Notes under the pieces: model-generated
What the model saw: only the letters and a program-made list of their open reading frames with translations
What the model was told of the DNA's origin: nothing
Databases searched by the model: none
In this document: in pieces, positions 1 through 6,535 of the stretch
Position numbering within the stretch: position 1 is the stretch's first letter
How the letters are laid out: the number at the start of each line of letters is the position of its first letter
Translations under genes and position numbers: made by a program
NCBI GenBank assembly: GCA_023488835.1
Contig: JAMDCS010000030.1
Coordinates: 1 to 11,822 of the forward strand
DNA: 11,822 nt
Source: Candidatus Bathyarchaeota archaeon
GTDB lineage: Archaea > Thermoproteota > Bathyarchaeia > Bathyarchaeales > UBA233
Direction of reading: 5' to 3'

Positions 1-603
1 CTATTTTCTTTTTTATTTTTAATTATTTCTAAAAACTTGAGGTTCCCACACTCGGGATGCCGTTAAATCCATAATTTACTTACAGAAATTTCAAAATTTT
101 AATAAATAAAATTTAAGGAACGAGCAAAAAAACTCGTGTTTTATTAGGGAGCGCTTAGGATTTTTGTTCTGATCCTGTTCGCTTCTTGTTATCGGTGAAA
201 TTCTTCTTTCCAGTTTTCTTTCTTAGGACGCAATTTAGCCTGATGGATGACTTGCATCTGCGGCAATTTTTAACTAAACCTGCTCTTAACATACACAAAG
301 TAATTTACCTCTATTTTATTTTTGAAAAGAATCCGTTATTCAATCAGTTTATCCAAGAGGATAAAAGAAACTCTTCACCCATGAGTGTAACTGCACACTT
401 ATAAAGTAATGGATGAAAAAAGCGTTTTTTGAAAAATAGATTAAATTCCGAGCCGATTTTTAAAAATTAAGACATTAAAAAAATCCTAATCCAAAAATAT
501 GTTAAAACTATGGAAAAAAAGCTTACAAAGTAAGTTACGCTAATATACTCGCTGCATTCCTTAGTGATGTAAGGTTAGAATTCTTTAGAGGAAGAGTTAG
601 ACC

Positions 604-613
604 GCTTATACGC
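604..613 (+). promoter_or_regulatory. Probable TATA box of the aIF1A gene
   Basis: GCTTATACGC resembles an archaeal TATA element. With the usual spacing of about 25 bases, transcription would start near 632-636. That leaves a leader of roughly 35 nt before the ATG at 669, which would contain the hairpin at 643-656 and the GGGTG ribosome binding site. This is a visual match only; another TATA-like stretch (CTAATATAC, 540-548) is a competitor. Confidence 0.35.
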
Positions 614-642
614 TTTTTCTCAAAACTATTCTGATTAATAAA

Positions 643-656
643 TTGGCATAAGCCAA
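643..656 (+). other. Perfect hairpin in the aIF1A leader
   Basis: TTGGC-ATAA-GCCAA is a perfect 5-bp stem with a 4-nt loop. It ends directly before the first possible ATG (657) and 2-3 bases before the GGGTG ribosome binding site (659-663) serving the ATG at 669. In RNA it would sit beside the ribosome binding site, so it may modulate initiation. It could also be a DNA operator or chance in AT-rich sequence. Confidence 0.35.
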
Positions 657-668
657 ATGGGTGAAAAA

Positions 669-977
669 ATGGGTAAAAGAAAAATAACAAACGAGGGCAG
701 CCTCGACAGCATGGTCTTACCTTCCTCAAACGACGTATTAGGCGTGGCGGTTAAGATGCTTGGTGCCGAAAGAATTACGGTTAAATGCCAAGATGGCAAA
801 GAACGATTATGCAGAGTTCGCGGCAAACTAAAAAGACGAGTTTGGATAAGAGAAGGCGACATTGTTTTGGTGTCACCATGGGATTTCCAATCCGACACTA
901 GAGGCGACATTTTCTGGCGTTACCGCAAAAACCAATCCGATTGGCTCCGAAGCCACAACTATCTCAAAATGGAGTAG
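669..977 (+). CDS. eif1A: Translation initiation factor aIF1A
   Basis: This is the archaeal homologue of eIF1A, a small OB-fold (S1-like) protein. It binds the A site of the small ribosomal subunit and helps place the initiator tRNA on the start codon. The family pattern is clear over the whole length: KMLGAERITVKCQDGKERLC (about residues 29-48), then RGKLKRRVWIREGDIVLVSPWD, then GDIFWRYRKNQ near the end. The length of 102 residues is normal. I chose the ATG at 669 because GGGTG (659-663) lies 5 bases upstream, a standard archaeal ribosome binding site. The ATG at 657 has none and overlaps that site. It ends in an amber TAG, and a zinc-ribbon frame continues in phase immediately after it, with a GGAGG site overlapping the stop. 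The two were probably made from one transcript. Confidence 0.95.
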   Translation: MGKRKITNEGSLDSMVLPSSNDVLGVAVKMLGAERITVKCQDGKERLCRVRGKLKRRVWIREGDIVLVSPWDFQSDTRGDIFWRYRKNQSDWLRSHNYLKME

Positions 978-982
978 GAGGG
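977..982 (+). promoter_or_regulatory. Ribosome binding site for the zinc-ribbon gene
   Basis: GGAGGG begins on the last base of the aIF1A TAG stop. It precedes ATC (987), ATT (990) and ATT (993) by 4, 7 and 10 bases, with no ATG, GTG or TTG in the zinc-ribbon frame. It is the main evidence that the downstream frame is translated on its own and from a rare start codon, best ATT 990. Confidence 0.6.
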
Positions 983-989
983 CAAAATC

Positions 990-1160
990 ATTATTCTAAA
1001 ATGCACCGAATGCGGAAACACCTTCAAGCGGGATGGTCTCAAAGACGGCGAAATAGTTGCTTGCCCAATTTGCGAAGCTGACTATCAAGTTATAGTTAAT
1101 GATGGAAAAACCGAAATAATCGAATACGTCTACGAAGGCCCCGATGTAGGCGAATTATAA
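990..1160 (+). CDS. LysW-like small zinc-ribbon protein, non-canonical ATT start
   Basis: This 56-residue frame is not reached from any ATG, GTG or TTG. Two cysteine pairs, CTEC (about residues 5-8) and CPIC (25-28), are separated by 16 residues, as in the LysW/ArgW amino-group carrier family (about 54 residues). The second half is acidic and ends PDVGEL, close to the EDWGE tail on which LysW carries amino-acid intermediates, but with Val for Trp and an extra C-terminal Leu. The clear zinc-ribbon pattern and GGAGGG (977-982) show that it is a real gene. The most likely start is ATT at 990, with ATC 987 and ATT 993 possible. It lies in the same frame as aIF1A right after the TAG, so readthrough is an alternative. 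A role as an amino-acid carrier is inference. It could instead be a general zinc-ribbon protein of translation or transcription, given its partner. Confidence 0.75.
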   Translation: MILKCTECGNTFKRDGLKDGEIVACPICEADYQVIVNDGKTEIIEYVYEGPDVGEL

Positions 1161-1209
1161 AAACAGGTTTTTTATTAAAATTTTAATTATTTTAAAAAAA
1201 TAAAAATAT
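1161..1209. terminator. A/T-rich convergent transcription end
   Basis: Between the convergent zinc-ribbon and eL33 genes lies almost pure A/T. It has GTTTTTTATT (1167-1176) reading rightward, a run of A at 1193-1200 that gives oligo-T leftward, and the palindrome ATTAAAATTTTAAT (about 1174-1187). Archaeal RNA polymerase terminates on oligo-T tracts, so this probably ends both transcripts. Confidence 0.5.
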
Positions 1210-1488
1210 TTAGCTGGTCAGTTCAACAATTGAACCGATTGCTTGGCCAGGAACTCCACGAACAAACCTTACTCTAACCATGCCGTTCTTGCCGTGTGGA
1301 CCCCTGATTTTTCCAATAAGTTTGGCGGTTCCGTTTTTCCAAGTAACCTTTTTCCCTACTAGTTTGCTTGCTAGGGATGCAGAAGTGACATTTTCAAATT
1401 CAATTAGGCACTCGTTTGATGTTTGTTCTCTAATTCCAGTGCGGTAATTAGTTATTCTTCCATGAACTTTTTGAGCCAAAATACTCAC
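1210..1488 (-). CDS. rpl35ae: Ribosomal protein eL33 (L35Ae)
   Basis: This is a large-subunit ribosomal protein shared by eukaryotes and many archaea. The signature is the block GKKVTWKNG (W near the middle), then GKIRGPHGKNGMVRVRF, then GVPGQAIGSIVEL at the end, which matches the L35Ae consensus closely. I place the start at the GTG at 1486-1488, giving 93 residues. GGGAGGT (1494-1500) sits 6 bases upstream and would otherwise be coding. A TATA-like box centred near 1523 would start transcription close to 1497, downstream of the alternative ATG at 1501-1503. If that ATG were used, the protein would be 97 residues with an MGGLT extension. The gene is divergent from the 258-residue gene on its right and convergent with aIF1A/zinc ribbon on its left. 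Confidence 0.93.
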   Translation of the reverse strand: MSILAQKVHGRITNYRTGIREQTSNECLIEFENVTSASLASKLVGKKVTWKNGTAKLIGKIRGPHGKNGMVRVRFVRGVPGQAIGSIVELTS

Positions 1489-1517
1489 CGTTAAACCTCC
1501 CATTCATAGGCGTGCTT

Positions 1518-1528
1518 GCTTTTAAAGC
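1518..1528 (-). promoter_or_regulatory. Probable TATA box of the eL33 gene
   Basis: GCTTTAAAAGC on the minus strand is TATA-like. At the usual distance it places the transcript start near 1497, which leaves the GGAGGT site at the 5' end of the mRNA and favours the GTG start at 1488. Confidence 0.4.
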
Positions 1529-1634
1529 TGTTCTATTCAACATTGAGATACCTTGTATTTTCTTAAAGCGGATAAACTGGGGGTTAAAACTTTTATTGCC
1601 CTTAACGATTAATGAAGCGGGAGAAGGATGCTAA

Positions 1635-2411
1635 ATGAAACAGTTTCTCATCACACCCTCGGCAGGTAAACGGTTAATAGCCAGAACCATAGCAAATCAC
1701 CCAGCCATAATTAAAGCATTAAAAAACGGGACTCTAGTTATTGTCGCTGGAACAACCAACGGTTATGTAGCTGAAGAAATCCTGAAAACCCACAAAATCG
1801 CATACGATTTCTCAAGAAAACACTTCTTCCGCGGCATAACCATGCCTCCCACCAAAACAGTAACCGCCGAAGGAAGGCTATCTGACGAGAGCAAGTTTTC
1901 AGGCGATGTCATAATAACTAAAGGTATCTGGCAAAAAGGAAAAACAATCGCTGACGTAATTGACAGCCTCAAGGAAGGCGATGTTATATTGAAGGGCGCA
2001 AACGCTGTGGATTTAACTCATAAGCAAGCAGCTATTTTGATTGGTCATCCTAAAGCTGGAACCATAGGTTTGGCTTTGCCCGCTATTGTGGGTCGCCGCG
2101 TGAGACTTATTTTGCCCGTTGGTCTGGAGAAACGTGTAAACGGCGATTTAAACGCCCTATCTGCAAAGCTAAATGCGCCTGGGGCAGGTGGATACCGTTT
2201 GCTGCCTGTTCCCGGAGAAGTGTTCACTGAATTGGACGCGTTGAGGGCTTTAACAGCTGCTGATGTGGAGTTAATCGCTGCTGGCGGCGTTTGCGGTGCA
2301 GAAGGCGCATGCTGGATTGCTGTCACTGGCGAAGAAGACCAAGAGCAGTTTGCGGAGCAAGTTGTTGCTTCTGTAGCTGATGAACCACCGTTTAGCCCGG
2401 ATTTTCTTTAG
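1635..2411 (+). CDS. Conserved-looking archaeal protein of unknown function
   Basis: I do not recognise this 258-residue protein with certainty. It has no signal peptide and no obvious membrane segment, so it is probably cytoplasmic. The look is of an alternating alpha/beta protein with several glycine-rich turns that resemble ligand-binding loops: [14 protein letters not shown] (about 37-50), [10 protein letters not shown] (117-126), [18 protein letters not shown] (136-153) and [20 protein letters not shown] (215-234). The last holds Cys220 and Cys226, a possible metal or redox pair. The short charged motif RKHFFRG is at 61-67. It starts at ATG 1635 behind a GGGAGAAGGA ribosome binding site and stands alone on its strand, divergent from eL33. 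Composition and codon use resemble the neighbours, so there is no sign of recent transfer. The even pattern of charged and glycine-rich blocks makes it a real gene; the function is open. Confidence 0.85.
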   Translation: MKQFLITPSAGKRLIARTIANHPAIIKALKNGTLVIVAGTTNGYVAEEILKTHKIAYDFSRKHFFRGITMPPTKTVTAEGRLSDESKFSGDVIITKGIWQKGKTIADVIDSLKEGDVILKGANAVDLTHKQAAILIGHPKAGTIGLALPAIVGRRVRLILPVGLEKRVNGDLNALSAKLNAPGAGGYRLLPVPGEVFTELDALRALTAADVELIAAGGVCGAEGACWIAVTGEEDQEQFAEQVVASVADEPPFSPDFL

Positions 2412-2422
2412 CGGTTAAGTGT

Positions 2423-2623
2423 TTATTCTTGGCCATGGTGCATCATCATGCCCATGCCACCTTGCTTTCTTCTCTCGCCCATATTCTTTCTCCAAATGTC
2501 CGCGCCCTGAGCCGCTAAATCCATCATCATATCAATGTCTTGCCTAATCAGTTCCATTATAGGATGGTTTAGCTCCATTTCAAAAGTAAACTTTACTTTA
2601 CCACTTTTGTCTGTTGTTTCCAT
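2423..2623 (-). CDS. Small protein with Met/His-rich C-terminal tail, unknown function
   Basis: This is a 66-residue hypothetical protein. The first third is a charged beta-like stretch (DKSGKVKFTFEMEL). A helical segment follows, HPIMELIRQDIDMMMDLAAQ, with acidic and hydrophobic positions in helix register. The tail is KQGGMGMMMHHGQE, rich in Gly, Met and His. The start at ATG 2621-2623 is well supported by AGGAGGTG (2628-2635) 6 bases upstream; an upstream in-frame ATG at 2645-2647 would put that site inside the gene. The Met/His tail could bind metal such as copper or nickel, or could act like the flexible GGM tails of group II chaperonins. Both are speculation. It sits downstream of the hemD end on the same strand, about 120 bases away, so it may have its own promoter. 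Confidence 0.7.
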   Translation of the reverse strand: METTDKSGKVKFTFEMELNHPIMELIRQDIDMMMDLAAQGADIWRKNMGERRKQGGMGMMMHHGQE

Positions 2624-2741
2624 AAATCCACCTCCTAAAAAATTCAAAACGCACGTAAAACAGATTTAATCTACTTACTGGTAATTTGTTGTGTATCTTA
2701 AACGTAAGTGACTGTGCTAATACAACAACACGGAAGTCGGT

Positions 2742-3569
2742 TTAGTCGGCGTTCCAATATTCCGCTAATGCGGCAAGTGCATTTTCAAACAGGTAGTCCT
2801 CTGGCACAACGTCAACTTTTACATCCATTTCCCTTAAAGCTTCGGCGGTCGTGGGTCCGATGGCAACAGTGGTTACTTTTTCTTTTATTACTTTACGGAG
2901 TTTTTCCATGGGTGCTTTTTCGGAGAGCATCTTGAAGATATTCTTGGCGCTCAACCCGCTTCCGAAAACTACCGCATCAATCTTTCCGCTGACTAAGTCT
3001 TGATAGAATTTTTCTTTCAGTTTCTCATCCACTGGCAAACCCGACTCATAAACGTAAATTTCCTCCACGTCGGCGCCCATTTCTTTGAGCTTCTCGGTTA
3101 AGGTTGGTGTGGCGTTGCTTGTTCTTGGGATACGGATACGTTTACCCTTGACCTCTCTTCCTTGAAAACTCTCGATTAATCCCTCAGAACTGTACTTGGT
3201 CGGAACCAAATCCACCCTTATATGCCGTTCTTGCAGAGCCTCGGCGGTTCGGGGACCAACAGCGATAACAAACGCTTTACCTAATCTTTCCTGTAACTGT
3301 TCAGTTTGTTTTAGGGTATCTGCAGCTTCAAAAAGGTACTTAACACCGTTAGTGCTCATCAGAATGACGTAATCAACCTGTCCCTTTTGCAGTTCAGTGA
3401 TGAATTTTTTTACTGGTGCAAAATTGCTTAAGCCCTTGATTTCGATGGCTGGAATATAATATGGGACACCGCCTTTCTCGGTGATTAATTTGCCTGCTTC
3501 TTCCGCTTGACCAGCAGGGCGCGTGATGGCGACGGTTTTGCCGTTTAGGCCAGGGGCTTTTTGAACCAT
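2742..3569 (-). CDS. hemD: Uroporphyrinogen-III synthase
   Basis: This enzyme closes hydroxymethylbilane to uroporphyrinogen III, inverting ring D. The protein of 275 residues has the two-lobed HemD layout. The N-terminal KTVAITRPAGQAEEAGKLI is typical of the family start. It is followed by VILMSTNGVKYLFEA, AVGPRTAEAL, then the second lobe with RTSNATPTLTEKLKEMGADV, VYESGLP, VVFGSGLSAKNIFKML, VAIGPTTAEALREMDVKVD and a closing ALAALAEYW. HemD sequences diverge widely, but these segments and their order are diagnostic. The start at ATG 3567-3569 overlaps the end of cobA by 25 bases and has a GGTAGGA site upstream within cobA. It is the last gene of the leftward tetrapyrrole run. No clear terminator follows it in the 94 bases to the next gene. 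Confidence 0.93.
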   Translation of the reverse strand: MVQKAPGLNGKTVAITRPAGQAEEAGKLITEKGGVPYYIPAIEIKGLSNFAPVKKFITELQKGQVDYVILMSTNGVKYLFEAADTLKQTEQLQERLGKAFVIAVGPRTAEALQERHIRVDLVPTKYSSEGLIESFQGREVKGKRIRIPRTSNATPTLTEKLKEMGADVEEIYVYESGLPVDEKLKEKFYQDLVSGKIDAVVFGSGLSAKNIFKMLSEKAPMEKLRKVIKEKVTTVAIGPTTAEALREMDVKVDVVPEDYLFENALAALAEYWNAD

Positions 3570-4300
3570 GCCAGTTTCCTACCTAAGTTTGCTACTTCGC
3601 CGATGACTATGACGGAAGGTGGCTTGATCTGTTTAGCTTCAGACTCCTTGATGATTGTGCCTAACGTGGCGATTAGGGTCCGCTGTTTGGGATAAGTTCC
3701 AGACTCCACCATAGCGACTGGCTTGTCTGCGCTTATTCCGCCATCCAGCAGTTTACCAACTATTCCATCAAGGGATTCTACGCCCATGAGGATAACCATG
3801 GTGTCGACGGCGTTGGCTATTTTTACCCAATCAATCACTTTCTCAGCATCGCCCGCACGGTGACCAGTAATGATGGCAACTGAAGCCGCATAATCCCGAT
3901 GGGTCAAAGGGATTCCAGCGTACGCAGGAGCAACAACCGCCGAACTAACCCCTGGCACAACTTCAAACTCTATGCCTTTTTCAACTAGGGCTTCGGCTTC
4001 TTCGCCGCCTCTTCCGAAGATGAAGGGGTCGCCGCCCTTGAGGCGCACAATTTTGCCGCCACCTTGGGCTTTCTCAATTATCAATTCTGTTATCTTGTCT
4101 TGGGGGACCTCATGTTTGCCTGTGCGTTTGCCAACGTAGATCATCTCAGCGCTCTCAGGTGCTAAGCAAAGGATTTCTTCTCCAACAAGCCTATCGTAGA
4201 TTACCACGTCTGCTTCTTTTAGCACCTTAACAGCCTTGATAGTAAGCAGCTGGGGGTCGCCGGGTCCAGCGCCGACAAGGTAAACTTTACCATACGCCAT
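3545..4300 (-). CDS. cobA: Uroporphyrinogen-III C-methyltransferase (SUMT)
   Basis: This enzyme uses two S-adenosylmethionine molecules to methylate uroporphyrinogen III at C2 and C7, giving precorrin-2, the branch point towards siroheme, cobalamin and F430. All family motifs are present: VYLVGAGPGDPQLLT (6-20), VIYDRLV (33-39), VRLKGGDPFIFGRGGEE (85-101) and VVPGVSSAVVAPAYAGIPLTHR (114-135). The length of 251 residues is that of a stand-alone SUMT, without the CysG dehydrogenase domain, which is encoded separately here. I prefer ATG 4298-4300 because the conserved first strand begins directly after it. A GTG at 4336 would add 12 poorly conserved residues inside hemC. The gene overlaps the hemC end by 14 bases and the hemD start by 25 bases, suggesting translational coupling. 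Confidence 0.96.
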   Translation of the reverse strand: MAYGKVYLVGAGPGDPQLLTIKAVKVLKEADVVIYDRLVGEEILCLAPESAEMIYVGKRTGKHEVPQDKITELIIEKAQGGGKIVRLKGGDPFIFGRGGEEAEALVEKGIEFEVVPGVSSAVVAPAYAGIPLTHRDYAASVAIITGHRAGDAEKVIDWVKIANAVDTMVILMGVESLDGIVGKLLDGGISADKPVAMVESGTYPKQRTLIATLGTIIKESEAKQIKPPSVIVIGEVANLGRKLAWFKKPLA

Positions 4301-5222
4301 ACTTTTCTCGCCACTCCTTTTCAAACTCTTTGGCACCCTGCTTGATTAGGTCTTCGCCCACTTTGCTGCCTAACTCTTCGGCTTGGGCTAAGGTTCCTTT
4401 TGCGGATGCGCTGATTTTCTTTTGTTCTGTGAGCGAGAAGATGCAGCCGAATAGTGACAGGTTGTTGCCATTTGCTTGCCCCACCGCGCCTATGGGGACG
4501 CGGCAGCCGCCTTCCAACTTGAGCACTAAGCTTCGTTCAGCAGTTATTTCGGCACGTGTGGCCTTGTCTTCTACTGACCGCAAAACATCAATGACGTCGT
4601 TGTTGCCTTCTTTTGCAACGATTGCTATGGCGCCTTGCCCAGCAGCGGATGGGAATTGGTCGAGCGGCAGACGTTCGGTGATTTCGCTCGTTATATCCAT
4701 TCTTTCCAAGCCAGCCTCAGCAATCACTATTCCCTCTAATTCGCCTTTTCGGACTTTGCCGATTCTTGTGTCAACGTTGCCCCTGAGGGGTTCAACATCC
4801 AAATCGGGGCGGATAAATTTGATTTCGGCAAGCCTTCGCAAGCTGCCTGTTCCAACGACCGCACCTTTCGGCAGGGCATTAAGAGCGACTTTATTTTTGG
4901 AAATAAACACATCACACTGCGAATCCCGTTTAGGAATCGCTGCCAGAACCGTGCCAGTCTGCTGCTCAACAATGGGCACGTCTTTTAGGCTGTGAACCGC
5001 AAAGTCCACTTCGCCGCTGACTACTTGCTGGTCGATTTCCTTCTCAAAAATCCCTTTACAGTCGATGGCGAAGAGGGGTTTGCCGTGTTCTTTGTCGCCT
5101 ATGGTTTTGATTACTTTGAGCTTGAACTCTACGTTGGGGTTTTTTTGTTTGATTTGCTGAAGTGTGCGGTTTGTTTGGGCAAGTGCTAGTTTGCTTCCTC
5201 GGGTGCCAACAGTTAGAATCAT
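4287..5222 (-). CDS. hemC: Porphobilinogen deaminase (hydroxymethylbilane synthase)
   Basis: This enzyme condenses four porphobilinogens into linear hydroxymethylbilane on a covalently bound dipyrromethane cofactor. The 311 residues match the family. TRGSKLALAQT (7-17) is the usual N-terminal motif. HSLKDVP (77-83) holds the catalytic Asp81. GTGSLRR (124-130) and RGNVDTR (147-153) provide the arginines that bind the cofactor and substrate carboxylates. LPSAAGQGAIAI is represented by FPSAAGQGAIAI (190-201). LEGGCRVPIGA holds Cys240, which should carry the dipyrromethane. Its ATG overlaps the hemL stop as ATGA (5219-5222), a classic coupled junction, and its tail overlaps cobA by 14 bases. All active-site residues appear intact. 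Confidence 0.97.
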   Translation of the reverse strand: MILTVGTRGSKLALAQTNRTLQQIKQKNPNVEFKLKVIKTIGDKEHGKPLFAIDCKGIFEKEIDQQVVSGEVDFAVHSLKDVPIVEQQTGTVLAAIPKRDSQCDVFISKNKVALNALPKGAVVGTGSLRRLAEIKFIRPDLDVEPLRGNVDTRIGKVRKGELEGIVIAEAGLERMDITSEITERLPLDQFPSAAGQGAIAIVAKEGNNDVIDVLRSVEDKATRAEITAERSLVLKLEGGCRVPIGAVGQANGNNLSLFGCIFSLTEQKKISASAKGTLAQAEELGSKVGEDLIKQGAKEFEKEWREKYGVW

Positions 5223-6535
5223 TGGAACTTCCTCGTTTTTGCCGCTGCCGAAAGAGCTTTGTCGAAAGCATTTATTGTAAATTTCAAATCGTCCTCGGTG
5301 TGAGCGGTCGAAACAAAGCAGGTTTCAAACTGGGATGGCGGAATAAACACACCCTGCTTAAGCAACTCTTGGAAGTACGCAGTGAACATTGCTGCGTCGG
5401 AGTGTTTGGCGCAGGCGTAATCGGTGACTGCCTTGTTGGTGAAGAAGATTTGGTAGAGGGAGGCGATGTTGTAGACTTGCGCGGGCACCTTATATGATGC
5501 GGCTAAGTCTGAGAGGGCTTTTTTGAGTTCCACGCAGTTCCTTTCGAGTTTGGGGTAAATTTGGCTCTTTTTTTGATGCAGAATGCTAAGAATTGTGAAG
5601 CCTGCCGTTGCCGAAACTGGGTTACCACTGAACGTTCCAGCCTGATACACCTTGCCGACGGGCGAGATGTTCTGCATGATTTCTTTTTTGCCGCCAAACG
5701 CTGCCAGTGGGAAGCCGCCGCCAAGCACCTTGCCCAGCGTCGCCATGTCAGGCTTGATGTTGAAGAATTCTTGGGAGCCGCCGAGTGCTAAGCGGAAGCC
5801 TGTGATGATTTCGTCAAAAATCAAAACCGCGCCATATTCGCTGGTTACTTTTCTTAGGTAATTCAAATAATCTTTTTTTGGCAGGATTAAGCCGACATTG
5901 GCTAAGACAGGTTCAACGATGACCGCGGCAATTTCGTTGCCCTGCGCTTTAAATGCGGCTTCTGTTGCTTCTACGTCATTGTAGGGCAAAACAATCGTAT
6001 TTTGTGTTGTCTCCTCTGGAACCCCCAGAGAATTTGGCGCTCCAAAAGTTGCTGCGCCTGACCCAGCCTTCACAAGAACGCTGTCGTGGGAGCCGTGGAA
6101 GCAGCCTTCAAATTTGATGATTTTTTTTCGGTTGGTGTAGCCTCTTGCAGCTCGGATAGCATGCATCGTAGCTTCGGTACCCGAGTTTACAAGCCGCATC
6201 ATTTCCATGCAGGGCGAAGCCTTCTGGATTAATTCGGCGAATTCGACTTCGCGCTCGGTTGGGGCACCATAAAGCGTGCCTCTCGCCAACTGCACTTTTA
6301 CAGCATCAAGGATTTCTGCGTTAGCATGCCCCAAAAGCAACGCGCCATAAGCCATACAATAGTCAACGTATGCTTTGCCGTCGGCATCATACATTTTCGA
6401 ACCTTGAGCGCATTCCACAAAGAAGGGGTAGGGTTCGAAGGCTCGAACGGGGCTGTTCACGCCGCCTGGGAGGATTTTTTTTGCCCGCTCAAAGAGCGTT
6501 TTCGATTTGCTTTCTTTCAAGGTTGGTTCAACCAT
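5219..6535 (-). CDS. hemL: Glutamate-1-semialdehyde 2,1-aminomutase
   Basis: This PLP enzyme moves the amino group of glutamate-1-semialdehyde, the product of HemA, to form 5-aminolevulinate. The protein of 438 residues has the class-III aminotransferase fold. LPGGVNSPVRAF (22-33) is the HemL hallmark. VNSGTEATMHAIRAARGYT (116-134) is the cofactor phosphate loop. The segment FEGCFHGSHD (142-151) follows. LIFDEIITGFR (238-248) holds Asp241, which pairs with the PLP ring nitrogen. LGKVLGGGFPLAAFGG (267-282) holds Lys269, the Schiff-base lysine. AGTFSGNPVSATAG (299-312) completes the site. The start at ATG 6535 overlaps the hemB end by 19 bases. It works in sequence with HemA, encoded on the opposite arm of the locus, giving the C5 route to aminolevulinate. 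Confidence 0.97.
   Translation of the reverse strand: MVEPTLKESKSKTLFERAKKILPGGVNSPVRAFEPYPFFVECAQGSKMYDADGKAYVDYCMAYGALLLGHANAEILDAVKVQLARGTLYGAPTEREVEFAELIQKASPCMEMMRLVNSGTEATMHAIRAARGYTNRKKIIKFEGCFHGSHDSVLVKAGSGAATFGAPNSLGVPEETTQNTIVLPYNDVEATEAAFKAQGNEIAAVIVEPVLANVGLILPKKDYLNYLRKVTSEYGAVLIFDEIITGFRLALGGSQEFFNIKPDMATLGKVLGGGFPLAAFGGKKEIMQNISPVGKVYQAGTFSGNPVSATAGFTILSILHQKKSQIYPKLERNCVELKKALSDLAASYKVPAQVYNIASLYQIFFTNKAVTDYACAKHSDAAMFTAYFQELLKQGVFIPPSQFETCFVSTAHTEDDLKFTINAFDKALSAAAKTRKFQ

Larger units (their letters stand above)
1..656. other. AT-rich region without a supported gene
   Basis: No coding sequence is convincing here. The reading frames are short, low in complexity and have no ribosome binding site. 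What can be seen is a set of short inverted repeats. ACGAG/CTCGT at 120-136 is followed by a T-run. An imperfect stem at 149-184 pairs AGCG with CGCT and AGGAT with ATCCT. AGTGT/ACACT lies at 384-399, CTTAC/GTAAG at 522-534 and CCTTA/TAAGG at 559-574. The last 100 bases probably carry the promoter and leader of the aIF1A gene. A non-coding RNA in the first 400 bases cannot be excluded, but no tRNA, C/D-box or other known RNA signature was recognised. Confidence 0.5.

Noticed and set aside
19..72. 17-codon minus-strand frame starting MDLTASRVWEPQ
   Set aside because: It is too short to support, has no ribosome binding site, and no family is recognised. The stretch might be the end of something outside the window, but nothing shows it.
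186..404. 72-codon open frame on the plus strand
   Set aside because: It is rich in Phe and Leu as expected from AT-rich DNA, has no ribosome binding site and no recognisable domain, and overlaps imperfect hairpins.
1..656. tRNA, CRISPR array or mobile element in the left end
   Set aside because: There is no cloverleaf, no regularly spaced repeats, and no transposase or terminal inverted repeats.
975..977. TAG of aIF1A as a pyrrolysine codon
   Set aside because: aIF1A is full length at this point, and GGAGGG overlapping the stop points to re-initiation. Readthrough is kept only as an alternative in the findings.
4301..4336. 12-residue extension of CobA to a GTG at 4336
   Set aside because: Family members begin right before the GAGPGDP strand; the extension is only hemC sequence read in another frame.
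4330..4995. 221-codon plus-strand frame opposite hemC
   Set aside because: It is a shadow of hemC, which has all catalytic motifs; the plus-strand product has no motif and no start signal.
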